Below are positions 11,265 to 22,717 of a stretch of 64,000 nucleotides of DNA, one piece after another; position 1 is the first letter of the stretch; each line of letters begins with the position of its first letter. The notes under the pieces are model-generated. The model did not search any database. It was not told the origin of the DNA and saw nothing but the letters and a program-made list of their open reading frames with translations. Location of the stretch: NCBI RefSeq assembly GCF_000208745.1, contig NC_030859.1:5334014-5398013 (forward strand), given 5' to 3'. Origin of the DNA: Theobroma cacao (Eukaryota; Streptophyta; Magnoliopsida; Malvales; Malvaceae). Position numbers and translations under genes: made by a program.

Positions 11265-14200
11265 GTGCATGTATGTCATGTTTTACAGATACAGTCTAGA
11301 CAGTATGAGGATCTTGATAGTTTGCTTCTTGTGTTGAGGGAGAAGTGGGCGTTCAATGTCGTTGTCAACACCCATTGTAAGTGGTCGCAACTGCATTACA
11401 TTTACAAGACTCTCCAAGAGAAAGGGGAGTACAATGCAGTCAAGTGTACATGTTTCGGAATGCTGCTGGACGTATATCCACAAGGCTACTTCAGCGTTAG
11501 TCTCCTGCATAACATCATGATTCATAGAATCAATGAGAGAGAGTCAATGGAGGATGAGCAATGGTTTGCCATTGGCAAGAGCAAGGCGCGAATATCAAAG
11601 AAAGAGTTTTGCCTTATCACCAACTGAAGTTTAGTCCAATGCCCGATGTGTTCAGACGACCGTACGAGGTTGTTACGGATGGTATTCATGCAAGATACTG
11701 GAACGAGCAACAGAGTGTTAAGTTGCAGGAGTTGCTTGATACGTTCCGCAAAGGCAACTTTTAACGACCAAGCGACGTGATAAAGATGGCACTTGTCTTG
11801 ATTGCGAATAATTTTTTTTTTTGTCAAGACTACCGTAGACGGGTGATGCCTTGGCTATTGTCATTGGTGTAGCACATCGACGCTTGGAATGCCTTCCCAT
11901 GGGGTCACTATTTTTGGAGACTAACTGAGGACTACCTTTTAAAGGGGTTCGAAGTGCTTGCCTTAAACTTGTAGAAGGCTACTTGTTTATGCTACAACAT
12001 TTACGGATTTGCGTGGGTGATGCAGGTACTGTCACGTAACATTTATCAATTTCCTTTGACATAAAAATTTATGGTTGCACTCGTTTATCATTTACAGTCT
12101 AATATGTTACATTTAACTTGCAGTTCTGGGCAATGGAGGCAATTTTGACCTTTTGAAAAATAGTTGCCCCCTCTGGTCCGAAGGACAACGTCTACCCATG
12201 TATGTGCAAATGGCAATGTAATCAGAAGCCGAAAGACTTCTACAAAGCAGTTGAGAAGTTGGAGTCATCTCAGCAAGTGAGTGAATAGCTACTAATTTCT
12301 GTTGTGCATTTGTATAATAATTTTCTCAAAAATTTAATCACAATCCCTATTTTGAGTTGTGGGCAATCGAACCTTAAAGCCCACCCCGGATGAGGCCAGC
12401 CGATCGTATTTTGTGGACATTAATGTCCCGTTATCTAAGGGCCACCAGTACGTGCCAATAGAACACATGGAGGATCAAGCAGACTGAGGCTTAGGTGTGA
12501 GGGAAAAGAGGAGAAACTTAAAAAAGAAAAGAGCCACTAGTGGCATGAAGCGAAGGCACACTGCCACTGCTTTAGTGGATGAGCTATAGAACCCTGAGTT
12601 TATAGAGGAAGGGGACGACTGTGCCAATGACAGTGAACAGCAGATAAGGACGATTGTAACAATTTGTGTTCAACAATTCCATATGTGATTATCGAATAAC
12701 ATATATGTGTTTGTAGTTAGACTATGTGACAACAGCTCCTTAATCACCGAGAGGTCCTTTTTAGATGCACAGTGCTAACGAGCCATCGATAAGATCGATT
12801 GTAAAGGTTTTTGTTCAACATTTTTTCATATGTTTATCGAGTAACACAGTAATTTCTATCATTACAGTTGAAGGAGGCGACGATATCTCCTCAACCACCG
12901 ATCGATCTTGCTCAATCGCATAGTGGTAACGAGCCGATGGTAAGGATATTCAAGTTGTAACGGTTAATGTTCAACAATTTCATATATGATTATTGAATAA
13001 CACAGTAATATATATTATTGTAGTTGACCCATTCGATAAGAGTCAATGACGGAGTAGTCACAAAGCGTCAACTGCGACAGATCATGCACTGGCATAAAAA
13101 AGACATGTTAGAGCTAAAGGCTTCAATTCAGTCATTGACTCTGGCAATCTAAATGTTTGAGGACTATGTCGTTGCTCAAATTCTAGAGGGCCTGAAATCA
13201 CAAGTGCATTATTCTATATTCGCTCATATATTGGTCATTTACGTTTAATAGGTGTAGTTCTATTTTTTGTTCTTGGTTTATGGTTTGTGGCATTTTATGA
13301 GCTAACAGATTTTCCCATTTGACTCGTTCTGTAGGGTGATCCTTCATCTCATGATGCTGGTGAGGACCACGATGATGCTGAGGATAGGCAGCATGATAAA
13401 CCTGGTGTTCACATTCACGATGACGTTGGTGATGGCGGAGATGATGCTGTGGCAGGGGATGTGACCCTTCAATCAAATGTGCTAAAGGAGACCATGTTCC
13501 TGAGGCTGATTCGGTTATCGATGCATCTGCGGGAGGGAATGAGAACATTGCATCACTTCAGGTTGAAGGGGACCATCTTTTGCACAACACTCCTAAAACC
13601 AGCAGGTCACGATTGTTGTCACCAGAGTCGTCTGATGTCCATCATCGTGCAGCATAAATTTCAGACCCAACTAAGCGGGCACTGGTTAAAATGGCGAGCA
13701 AATACATGGCAAGCCCATACGTCGACCCCTCATTAAGCCTTCAGGATCAAAAGAACTCAATGGTGGAAGCGTACGAAGTTTTCAAGAAAGACGAGTGTGC
13801 GAGGTAAGCTCATAAATAACATTGCAAATATTGTTTTTTTAATGAAACATTAATCCACCAAGGCTTTTCAAACTCATTCTGTTACATATGCAGGCATAAC
13901 ATCGAGATCTTAAGGGATCAAGGGGCTGACTTTTTCGCAACATTAGAGCATCCCAAAGAAGAAATGACTAGTGAACAAATAGATGCATGCCTCAGCATAC
14001 TTTATAAGCAGATGACAAGGCCGAAGTCGAAGTTGTACACTACCTGTGCATGTGTGGTTGACACGATATTCTTCGTAAGTTTATTTGAAAATTTTTCAAT
14101 TCTGAAAATACTAAGTTTTTTATTACATTAAGTGTAAGATAACGAATACATGCTTCACAGGACACCATCCATATGCTACACATCCCATTTCCAACTGAAG

Positions 14201-14710
14201 ATGCCCAGTCCACTAAGGAAATTTCATGAGTTATGAGGGTACGTGGAGGGTGAGAAGCCGACATACGGCAAAAAATGGGAAGATGTCGATTTCATCCTCG
14301 CGCCTTGCAATGAGGGTGGGCATTGGGTGGTAGCGAAGATCGACTTGGTGAGGTGGACGATCGAGGTGGTGGACTCCACAAGAACTTCAGATGCTAAGGA
14401 TAACAAAGTGCGTGCGGCTCAGATGACACCCCTTACAATAATTATGCCAATCATTTGCCACCAAGCCGGTTATTTCAACAAAACACGCCAGAAGACATAG
14501 GATTTGAACCCGATGCCATTGGAAATTTATTTGCCAAAAGCTAAAGTGCATCGGCAGAATGATAGTGTCATCTGTAGTATGTTCATGATAAGGTACATTG
14601 ACGATATTTTGCAATCAGAATCGATTAGAGTTAAGCAGAATATGATTTCAAATATGCATAGCCAATACGCTCTAGAAATTTTTTCCAATAGTTATGAGAG
14701 CAAACCTTGA
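11265..14710 (+). pseudogene. MULE-borne Ulp1 (C48) protease gene, decayed
   Basis: The conserved core of a SUMO-protease-like C48 peptidase is readable at about 14243-14710. GGHWVVAKIDL holds the catalytic His (codon 14321-14323), IEVVDS the Asp (14372-14374), a Gln lies at 14555-14557, and QNDSVICSMF holds the Cys (14573-14575). The usual DCG around the Cys is changed here to ICS. Upstream segments resemble the N-terminal region that precedes Ulp1 in such elements: KEFCLIT near 11590, RPYEVVTDG near 11660, AWNAFPWGHYF near 11885 and FWAMEAI near 12125. A His/Asp-rich linker follows near 13340-13450. In-frame stops (for example at 11762, 11870 and 14498) and frame changes break it. Exon borders are uncertain. 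In Arabidopsis and melon such genes travel with the transposase; whether they act in transposition is unproven. Confidence 0.82.
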
Positions 14711-14879
14711 ACATATTGGCCCTTGTCTGTACATTTTTTTTGTATATACAATTAATTTTATTAATTTTAATATTCGTACATTTTATACATTACTTTTTCT
14801 TTCTCAATTCAAACACAGTGCCTTTAAATTAATACTGCAACCACATGGTGTGTCACCCCATTGGGGCATGGCGTGTCAC

Positions 14880-15525
14880 CCTTGAATACTGCAATAAGTC
14901 AGCATGTCATGCCAAGAATCTGCTTCCACTCAGCATGTCACCACAATTGGGGAGTTATAATATTGCAAGAAGTTAGCGTGTCACCATAGAAATCTACATG
15001 CACTCAGCGTGTCAGGTCGAGTATCTGCTTCTGCTCAGCGTGTCACCACAATTGGAGCATGCTGTGTCACCCCACAATACTGCAAGAAGTCAACGTCTCA
15101 CCACAGAAATCTGCATGCACTCAACATGTCACACCAAGTATCTACTTCCACTTAGTGTGTCACCACAATTAAGGCGTGCCATGTAACCCCACAATACTGT
15201 AAGAAGTCAACGTCTCACCACAAAAATCTACATGCACTCAGTGTGTAATGCCAAGTATCTGCTCCCACTCAACGTGTCACCACAATTGGGGTGTGCCGTG
15301 TCACCCCACAATACTACAAAAAGTCAACGTCTCACCACCGAAATCTGCATGCACTCAGCGTGTCACGCCAAGTATCTGCTCCCACTTATCATGTCACCAC
15401 AATTGGGGCTTGCTATGACACCCCACAATACTACAAGAAGTCAGCGTCTCACCATAAAAATCTACATACACTCAGCATGTCACGCCAAATATCTGCTTCC
15501 ACTCAACTTGTCACCATAATATGTC
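14880..15525. repeat. tandem array, 117-bp period, in the convergent spacer
   Basis: The word ATGCACTCAGCGTGTCACGCC recurs (with changes) at about 14999, 15115, 15232, 15349 and 15466, a period of 116-117. Each unit carries several CGTGTCAC-like words. The array lies between the 3' ends of the convergent Ulp1 and transposase remnants. Open + frames through it are a by-product of the repetition. Confidence 0.88.
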
Positions 15526-15529
15526 AATG

Positions 15530-16244
15530 ACATATACCAATTACAACCTAATCGTCACCCCCACACCAGATGATCAAAACTGCCACAAGGCATTTCTTTT
15601 ATTAACTTAGCATAACATATTTTTTTGTTCATTTTTGTCCTTATATTTCAATGTTATTTTTAACATGTTTTAATTTAATAAAAAATAATTATGATGATTC
15701 ATAGATGAAATTTGATTGGATGATCCATAAATTTTTAAATTTGTTTGGTCAAATCATGTGTTTTAATCTTAAATTTCATATGATATGTTTTTAATTAGTC
15801 GAAAATTTTCTCTTTCTATACTTGCAATCATTTAAAGTAAACTCCTTGGTACAATATTATTATTATTTTGTTAAGTGATTGGCTTAAAGTTTTATATGGA
15901 GGTATTAATAAAATAAAATAAACGTTGTAATTAAAAAATTACAAAAAGAAATTGAATATTAGGATTTAGAAAAGAATTAAATTAAATCATTAATTGTTTA
16001 ATACAAGTGGTAATAAAATGTAAGAAAGAAGGTAACAGTATAGGGACTTCACAAGTCTATTAAGTGTTCAAAACTACGAACAAAATGAAATGAATAATCA
16101 AATAATATATCTACAAAATTAATAAAAAAGTAAAGAGTCATCTACAGGAGGAAACTAACAAACAAAAAATCTAAATATAAATGAATGTAAGCTACTGCAA
16201 CAGCAAATTGTGACCAAGGTATTGCACATGGGTTACACATTAAG
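15530..16244. other. AT-rich MULE spacer, nothing recognised
   Basis: Downstream of both remnant genes. No coding motif and no further array is seen. Confidence 0.4.
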
Positions 16245-19240
16245 TTAGGCCGACAAGCTGTCTTCATCCATAAGACACCCTACATTTTCAAACATTGTCC
16301 TTTGTATTGGACAGTTGTTGCGTGTGTGACCAGTTTGTCTGCAACTTGAACATGCTTTCAGTTGGTGCCTCCACGAGGGGCCGACTGACTTGGAGATGGT
16401 GCCGGATTTGTGGATGGAACTGTAAATGAAGATGGGCAATTCTGTCTGTTATGCCCGTACCTCTTGCATTGTGAACATCTTCATGTTCGACTGCCTTCAC
16501 CAGTCCTCCTAAGCCTTCCCGCTTGGCTTCGCCAAGGTGGTATCAAGATGACAATTTGTTTCACATAAGGGGGGATGTCCCACTCAATAAGATGCCCTAC
16601 CGAGTGAATGGACCCCGCATAACCCTCTACTAAAACGATTGTCTTGTAGTAGTCAGCGCAGAATTCAATGGCTTCACGTTTGCATTTATTGAAAAATACA
16701 ATGAACTCAATGTTCAAGCATAATGTAAATATTATGTCAATTAGAGTTTAAATAAGAAATAAAGATATTTTGACCTTATTGTTGCAATGGCATGGCCGCA
16801 TGGTAGTAAATCTATTTTGGAACTCACAACATGAACACGTCTTCCTGGATAGGTTTACAAGTTCGTCCATCTTCTCGTCTTTAACTTCGAACTCCATTAG
16901 ATTGATAGGTTTAACCACAAAGTGATGTGCATCATTGAACCATTTACTCAATTGCCTAGCAACCCAAGGGCTGAGGGGCATGGTCACCTTGATGGCATCC
17001 TCGTACTAGTCATGGAACCAACACTAGAACTTGTCTCTAATGAACTTGATCAAAATAGTGATTAGCATTTGTCTTGCATGCTTCAAGCATGAGTTAACAC
17101 ATTCCGTAATGTTGGATGTCATCATTTGGTATCGCCTTACCGGTGAACATGCACGTGCCCATCTCTCAGGGCCTATTCTCATAAGGTCAGCGTGGGCTCT
17201 CGCGTGAATCTGCTTGAGCTGGTTCATATGTCTGTTGAAACCAGAAACCTTATAGTAATCTCGAGCAAGGGTGAAAATCATAGAAACGTCATCGCGCTTG
17301 AACTTGTTTTTAAAGTTTTTCTTCAAGTGGTAACCGCATAAACTGTGGTGCACTTCTGGGTATGCATTTTGGATTGTTTTCTTAATGGTGAGATGTTGAT
17401 CAGAAATGAACATAATATTTTCAAGACAACCAACTGTATCACACAGCTTGCTAAGAAACCAAGTCCACTAGTCTTCATCCTCAACATGACCGATGCCAAA
17501 CGTAACTGGATATACGCACTCGTTCGCATCTTTGCATACAACGACAAACAGAACACCCTTGAACCTGCCTTTCAGATGTGTCACATCAATTACAACTGTA
17601 GGACACATTACATCCCTAAACCCCCGAATACAAGCCATGTATGATCAAAAATAATATTTGAATCTTTCTACCTCATCAATAGCCACTGCAGTGACTGTGC
17701 CAAGATTTTCTTGTTCTAACATATAAAAATACAAGGGTAGTAGTTGAAATGACTCCTTTGGGGGACCGAAAACAAGCCTCTCCACATACTCCTTCGCTTG
17801 TCAGGCCTTACCATACAAGCATTCAAATCCCCATTGAACCCTCATCTCACCAATTATGTCCTTAGGTCTCAATGCTACTCCATTAGCTTGAAGCTTGTGT
17901 GACATAAGTTCACCAATTATCTTCACACTCGCAGTTGCAAAACGCAGTTGCAAAACGTACTTGCAAACCATCTACAGTACATGTGTGTACTTTGTGGAAT
18001 GTCCGAACTTGACAATATTCTCCTCCTTCAGGTAACTTCGTTGCACGCACACTGAACTTGCATGCCTTGTCCTTGCAACCAACCTTATAATGACCTTTAC
18101 ATGACCTTTTTACTCTTATCCCAAAATGCTCTTTTAGAGCCAACATGTTCAAAGCTCGTTTCAACTCGACTTTCGAGGAAAATATTCTTCTTTTGTATAA
18201 GTGATCATCTGCACATGTCGACTCTTTAGTTGTAATTGTTTGGAAGGAGAACTTTTCTGCACCTGGAATTACCCACGTACAAGATATCCTTACATTTCCC
18301 TTTTTCCTGATAACTGTCATGGAGCAATGTATCAGGGGAATGAATCCCGTTCTCATCAGTGATGGGGTTATTGTATATGGGGTTATCACACTAAACATTT
18401 TATACATCAACACCTCCAATAGGTTCCGTTTCACCTTCAACATTATTGCAAATTAGAATGTCACTATCATAAAGCTAGTCATCATCTGAACTCTCATCAT
18501 GCCATTCATCAAGCCCATCATCTAAATTGTTATCAAATATATCTGTACCGACAAGGAACAAATCCTTATTTCCCTCATCAGATGCAGTTTTATCCTCGAA
18601 CGTCGTAATGTCACCCTCCAACGTCGCAATGTTGTCCTCAAGTGTCGCATTCTCATTTAAAAATTCCATTACACCCTATACAGTTTCACCTAATCGTTGC
18701 ATTTGTTGGACAGAAGTAACTATTTGGTTCGACACACATCCTGATCGAAATTGTGCAACCAACTATTCTATGAATGTCGTGTGTCTACCGGGCTACACAA
18801 ACTCTTGTACATACGTCAATTGCCATTGCTGTGGGTTACAGACCGAATGTTGTGGTATATGTGAAGCATTGTAAATCTCATTTTGATTGAGCTGATGACC
18901 ATGTTGTTTAGCTTCTTCATGTGACATAACATTTGTTTGGCATCCCTTAATGCTGACATACACAGCCGAAACATTCCTCTGTTCTAGCATAATTAATGCA
19001 ATATCCTAATTATCCTTGATAATTGGTCGTGATAGCTCTCCAGGTGTACTAATCAACGCAGGTAACTCAATCTCGTCAATTTCTGAGTTTACCCTAACCA
19101 CATCTTCAACCAGTTTCATCAAGCCCACAAACGACAAATCACTCTTAACCCCCCGCATTCGTCACTCACCACCCTTGTAAATGCCATCCACCCACTAACC
19201 ATCTTGTCTTATCACAAGTCGCACAATTGGAACCCCATTG
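16245..19240 (-). pseudogene. Mutator-like (MULE) transposase gene, decayed
   Basis: Read on the minus strand, the order is as follows. First an N-terminal segment with YKGGEWRMRGV (near 19170), then an acidic stretch. Next comes a MuDR-type DNA-binding domain with Cys residues (GHYKVGCKDKACKFSV, near 18085). The DDE core follows: the first Asp in VIDVTHLKG (near 17590), the second in FISDQHLT (near 17405) and the Glu in NITECVN (near 17090). A SWIM zinc finger CSCCEFQ...PCGH lies near 16835-16800, and two CCHC knuckles, CSQCKRYGHNRQNC near 16450 and CSSCRQTGHTRNNC near 16330, lie near the C-terminus. All three DDE residues survive. Breaks include a 13-bp duplication (17930-17955), a 1-base shift inside SWIM, and stops such as ED-stop-WTW near 17470. 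It is not translatable as one protein. Confidence 0.88.
17930..17955 (-). repeat. 13-bp tandem duplication breaking the transposase frame
   Basis: CGCAGTTGCAAAA occurs twice in a row (17930-17942 and 17943-17955). Thirteen is not a multiple of three. With both copies the minus frame runs into a stop a few codons later; reading past one copy continues into GELMSHK, as expected of the family. Confidence 0.85.
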
Positions 19241-19299
19241 AAATTTTGAAAATAAAAAAAAATTATCAATCATTTAACACATTACATGGCATGTCATGT

Positions 19300-19730
19300 T
19301 CTAGAATTTGTCAGTCATGTTGTTACACGCCATGCATATAATGTCAAATGTTGTTACACGCCATGCGTATCAAGTCAAATGTTGTTACACGCCATGCATA
19401 TCAAGTCAAATGTTGTTACACGCCAATGCTGACACGCCAATCACTATAATTACTGTCTCCTTACACAAATTAGCCTAAAATACCCATGGCATGTGACATG
19501 CTAATCAGTGTAATTACCTCCTTACACGAACTGCCCTAAAATAACTAATGTCATGACACACTAAAATAACACTAACACATGTTGTAAATGCATGGCATGT
19601 GACATGCCAATTAGTGTAATTACTAACTCGTTACACAAACTGCCCTAAAATACAATAACTAATGTCGTGACACGCTAAAATAACGCTAACACATGTTATA
19701 GATGAATGGCGTGTAACAACTCTGGGCAAT
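19300..19730 (-). repeat. right subterminal repeats of the MULE
   Basis: Four units of about 31 bp, TGTTGTTACACGCCATGCAT plus ATCAAGTCAAA, occupy about 19318-19430 and are inverted relative to 11060-11225. They are followed by a direct duplication of about 120 bp containing CTAATCAGTGTAATTAC and ACTGCCCTAAAATA (about 19500 and 19610). Confidence 0.8.
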
Positions 19731-20099
19731 GTTTCTAATACATGTTCTAATTTACACAAAAAGTTTTAGCAATTTATGTGTTACAGCAATAAACCCAATA
19801 ACATACCTTGATGTCATCTCTGCTATAGGGTTTGTTAATTGACGATAATATGGCTAGATGCCGAGAGATAGACCACAGCTCGATAAGGATAATGCTTAAC
19901 AGAGAGTTGATAGAGTTCATACATTTCATCAGCTGAGAGAGCTGATGACGATGGTGCTCAATAAAGAGTTGACAGAGTTGATACAGTTCAGAGAGTTGAG
20001 AGAGAAAGATGAGCGAGCTCAAACAGCTGAGCATTTATTTCTATTTTCTCTCTAGTTGAAGGGAGATATTGGGAGCTTAATTTGCCGTGATGTTTTTAA

Positions 20100-20208
20100 G
20101 GGCATTTTGGTATACTCATGCTTCTTTTTGGCTAGAAACAGATAACTTTATATGGGTGGTTATTTCTGAAATCACCTTATGATGAGGACTATTTCTCGCA
20201 ATTTCCTC
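20100..20208 (-). repeat. right terminal inverted repeat of the MULE
   Basis: Reverse complement begins GAGGAAATTGCGAG and pairs with 9362-9466. It is followed directly by the second TTTGTTAAA. Confidence 0.85.
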
Positions 20209-20217
20209 TTTGTTAAA
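20209..20217. repeat. 9-bp target site duplication, right copy
   Basis: TTTGTTAAA, identical to 9353-9361. Confidence 0.92.
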
Positions 20218-20472
20218 TTTAGGATTTTATGTATTACATCGGTGCATTTATCATTTGAGGAGGGGTATTACACATAAACGGCCCACAAAGGCACCGACCT
20301 TGTAAGCCAAACCTGTTAATCCGCCTTGCTCTACACAGCTCATTGTTCTACACCTCATGTAGTCTAATTCTGTTAACGTCTTATGCACATAGCAACCCCT
20401 ATTTGTTGCTGGCTTGATAATTGTCTGGATTGGACTTGTCATAGATTCATGAGCCATGACATTCTCCCCCAC
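20218..20472 (-). mobile_element. start of a gypsy 3' LTR with polypurine tract
   Basis: On the minus strand, GTGGGGGAGAA (20472-20462) is a polypurine tract. It is followed at 20461 by TGTCATGGCTCATGAATC, the start of an LTR. About 50 bp of the same LTR start (GAGCCATGACA with CTTGGATTGGATTTGTCATG) reappears at 23889-23938. The LTR is cut at 20217 by the MULE. Confidence 0.65.
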
Positions 20473-21216
20473 TTGTTTCTAGCAATGCCATCGTTACTGA
20501 GCAGAAGTGCTCAAATTCTACGTCGTCTTGTCTCAGCACTTTCGGTCATGTGCATGCTTACTTCGGGCACCCTTGCCTTATGCTCAGATTCGGTGCTTAG
20601 TCTGTTGACACCATCTTACATTGGCCACTAGTTTGTATGCCTCAAATTCACCCTATTCCTACGTGACTTACCCCACTGCACATATTCCCTAGAACAGTTT
20701 GGTTGTACTACTACCTTAGCGATGTGGCACTTTGCTGCCACATGCATCTCAGTTGCGAAACAATACCCATTTGCTCCAAACTTATTGCCATGCCAGCATA
20801 ATTGGTCTCCATGCCCTCTAATCGAACTCTCTTTGACTAGCGTTAAGCTCCTTTTACATGGTTCATCTCTCGCCCAACACATGTTATCTCCAGCATATGC
20901 CGTTTCTCAAGGTACCTCAATTGCACATTATCTTTGTGAGAAACGCCTTTCTTTCGAGTGAATTGTTTGGACTTGATTGCTCTCAGAATAATAGATCTGA
21001 GCTTCTTAACTTCCGAATCACACTTATCTTCCTTTTGAATGATGGTCACTAATTTGGCCTTTTTTGGGCATTCTCACACCTAGTGCTATTTGTTACAAAG
21101 AAAACACAAACTTGGCCCTCTTTTCCTGTCTTTAAATGTAGTCTTCCTCTCAACTGGTTTCTTGCCTTTGCTTTCACCACTCTTATCTTTACCACTGATA
21201 CACCAATCCTAATTGT
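20473..21216 (-). pseudogene. Ty3/gypsy gag remnant with CCHC knuckle
   Basis: On the minus strand a Lys-rich segment (KDKSGESKGKKPVE) leads into CFLCNK-stop-H...ECPKK near 21110-21070. This is a C-x2-C-x3-H-x4-C knuckle typical of chromovirus-type gag, now holding stops. A frame change then continues as TIIQKEDKCDSEVKKL. Only about 600 bp separate the knuckle from the 3' LTR, so nearly all of pol is deleted. Confidence 0.65.
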
Positions 21217-22717
21217 TGTTGATTTCTCACACAAGTGCACGTATCGTTAACAAGTAATATAGTAATGAAGTAAAGTATTGTTCCCACAGAAAATTGTTTA
21301 ATACCTACTATTAACTACTAAAACATAACACCTTAGTTTTATCTAAACAATTAAAATAAAAAAATTAAAACTAATAAACTGAAACTAAAATTAAGTAGTA
21401 AATAAAACTCACTTAACTACTAGACCTAAGATTATGATATCCCTTAATACTTCATGTGATTATTGTCTCTCTTTCTTAACTCAGTTTAATGGATTAAGTT
21501 GCTAACCTAGAGTCCTAAATTATTTACAAGTCTCTATCGAGTTTCTCATAAAAACACCTCTCCCAATTAATTAACTATATGTCTATGTAAATTAAATTGA
21601 AGAATGATTTATTAAGTTTGTGCTCTAATCCCGACTATGTATGGCTTATAGGTGTATATGTACCCTATATGAAAATCAAATCACCTAATCAACTAAGTGC
21701 ATTCGATCATACGTTATTCTATTCAAGGTCTACCTAAATCCCCTTCGTCAATGTTTAACCTAGGTTTCCAATTCAATTTAATTAATAATCGAACAATTAG
21801 AAGCATTAAGAATAGAATAAAATAAATGACTTAAATCAGTAAAACATAAACAAAAGAGAGATAAATAAATCAGACTACATATTGAGTTCAACCATAATCT
21901 TAGATTAATGAATTAGTTCCCCATCAAGTCACACATCATCATTGAATAAAATTTAAATATTAAAAACAAAACCAAGAGAATAAAAGAATAAAAAAATAGA
22001 AAAACTTAAGAATTGTATTCTTGATCTCCAAATCTCCTTGAATTCTTCAAATTTTTCTCAACTTCAATAACTCTGTGGCTTGACTCTCAATTTGGTGTTT
22101 CACTCTCTTCTCCTTTTTCTTAATAGTCCTCCGAAAGGTTGCTTTTATAAACTTTGAAGTTAGGCCAAGTTGGGTGAAGAAAGAAGTCAATTTTAGCTGG
22201 GATTTCCTCATTAGACTATGTAGGTCGCAGCCTTGCCCAATTAATTAATAAGAATCGTAATTGCTTTAGGACTACTGCAATGCATTAACTTTGGAAAGAT
22301 TTTTTGACCACCTTCCAGGCTGAACTGGGTGAATTGGTAAACATAAAAGTTGTAGATTTTTCTCTTACCTTTTTAATGGTCTAAGAATCATCTCATTTGG
22401 AGTTCTGTAGAGAGAGTTATAGCTGAAATACCAAATATATGCAGTGAAAGTCTACACCTCAAAATTGCTCTCCTTATTTCATTAAAATTCTTCCTTTATC
22501 AAACACCTACAAAAGCACAAATAAATTAATAATAACCTATCTTAACCACATTAATACCAAATTAAGTATAAAATTAACTAAGATTAGATTGACTCACCTA
22601 AATTAACTAATTTAAAATAATGAAATAAAATCTACTAATTTCTATGCATTACTATAAGAATTAAGCTAAATTATTATCAAAATTAAGCCCAAATAACTTT
22701 ATATCATAGAGGTATCA
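21217..22717 (-). mobile_element. 3' LTR, gypsy-like family A, minus orientation
   Basis: A 1501-bp sequence whose reverse complement aligns end to end with 729-2269, from TGATACCTCTATGATATA to AAATCAACA. On its upstream side (minus strand) stands ATGGGGGTG (22726-22718), a polypurine tract, preceded by TTGCTCGAGGACTAGCAAAA. This is the usual boundary between gypsy internal sequence and 3' LTR. Its far end abuts the gag remnant at 21216, so it seems to have inserted there. Confidence 0.8.

Larger units (their letters stand above)
9362..20208. mobile_element. Mutator-like element carrying Ulp1 protease and transposase remnants
   Basis: A 10847-bp element with a perfect 9-bp target duplication (TTTGTTAAA) and terminal inverted repeats of about 105 bp, 9362-9466 against 20100-20208. 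The ends read GGGGAAATT and, in reverse complement, GAGGAAATT. Inside are a decayed Ulp1-type protease gene on the + strand (about 11265-14710) and a decayed MULE transposase gene on the - strand (about 16245-19240), pointing at each other, plus several tandem arrays. This gene content matches the plant MULEs that captured an Ulp1 cysteine protease (Kaonashi/KI-MULE and CUMULE types). Both genes have stops and frameshifts, so the copy is non-autonomous, yet the perfect target duplication suggests insertion was not extremely ancient. It landed in a gypsy LTR. Confidence 0.92.

Noticed and set aside
14998..15530. Three + strand open frames of 62-95 codons
   Set aside because: They follow the 117-bp tandem array and repeat themselves; no conserved domain.
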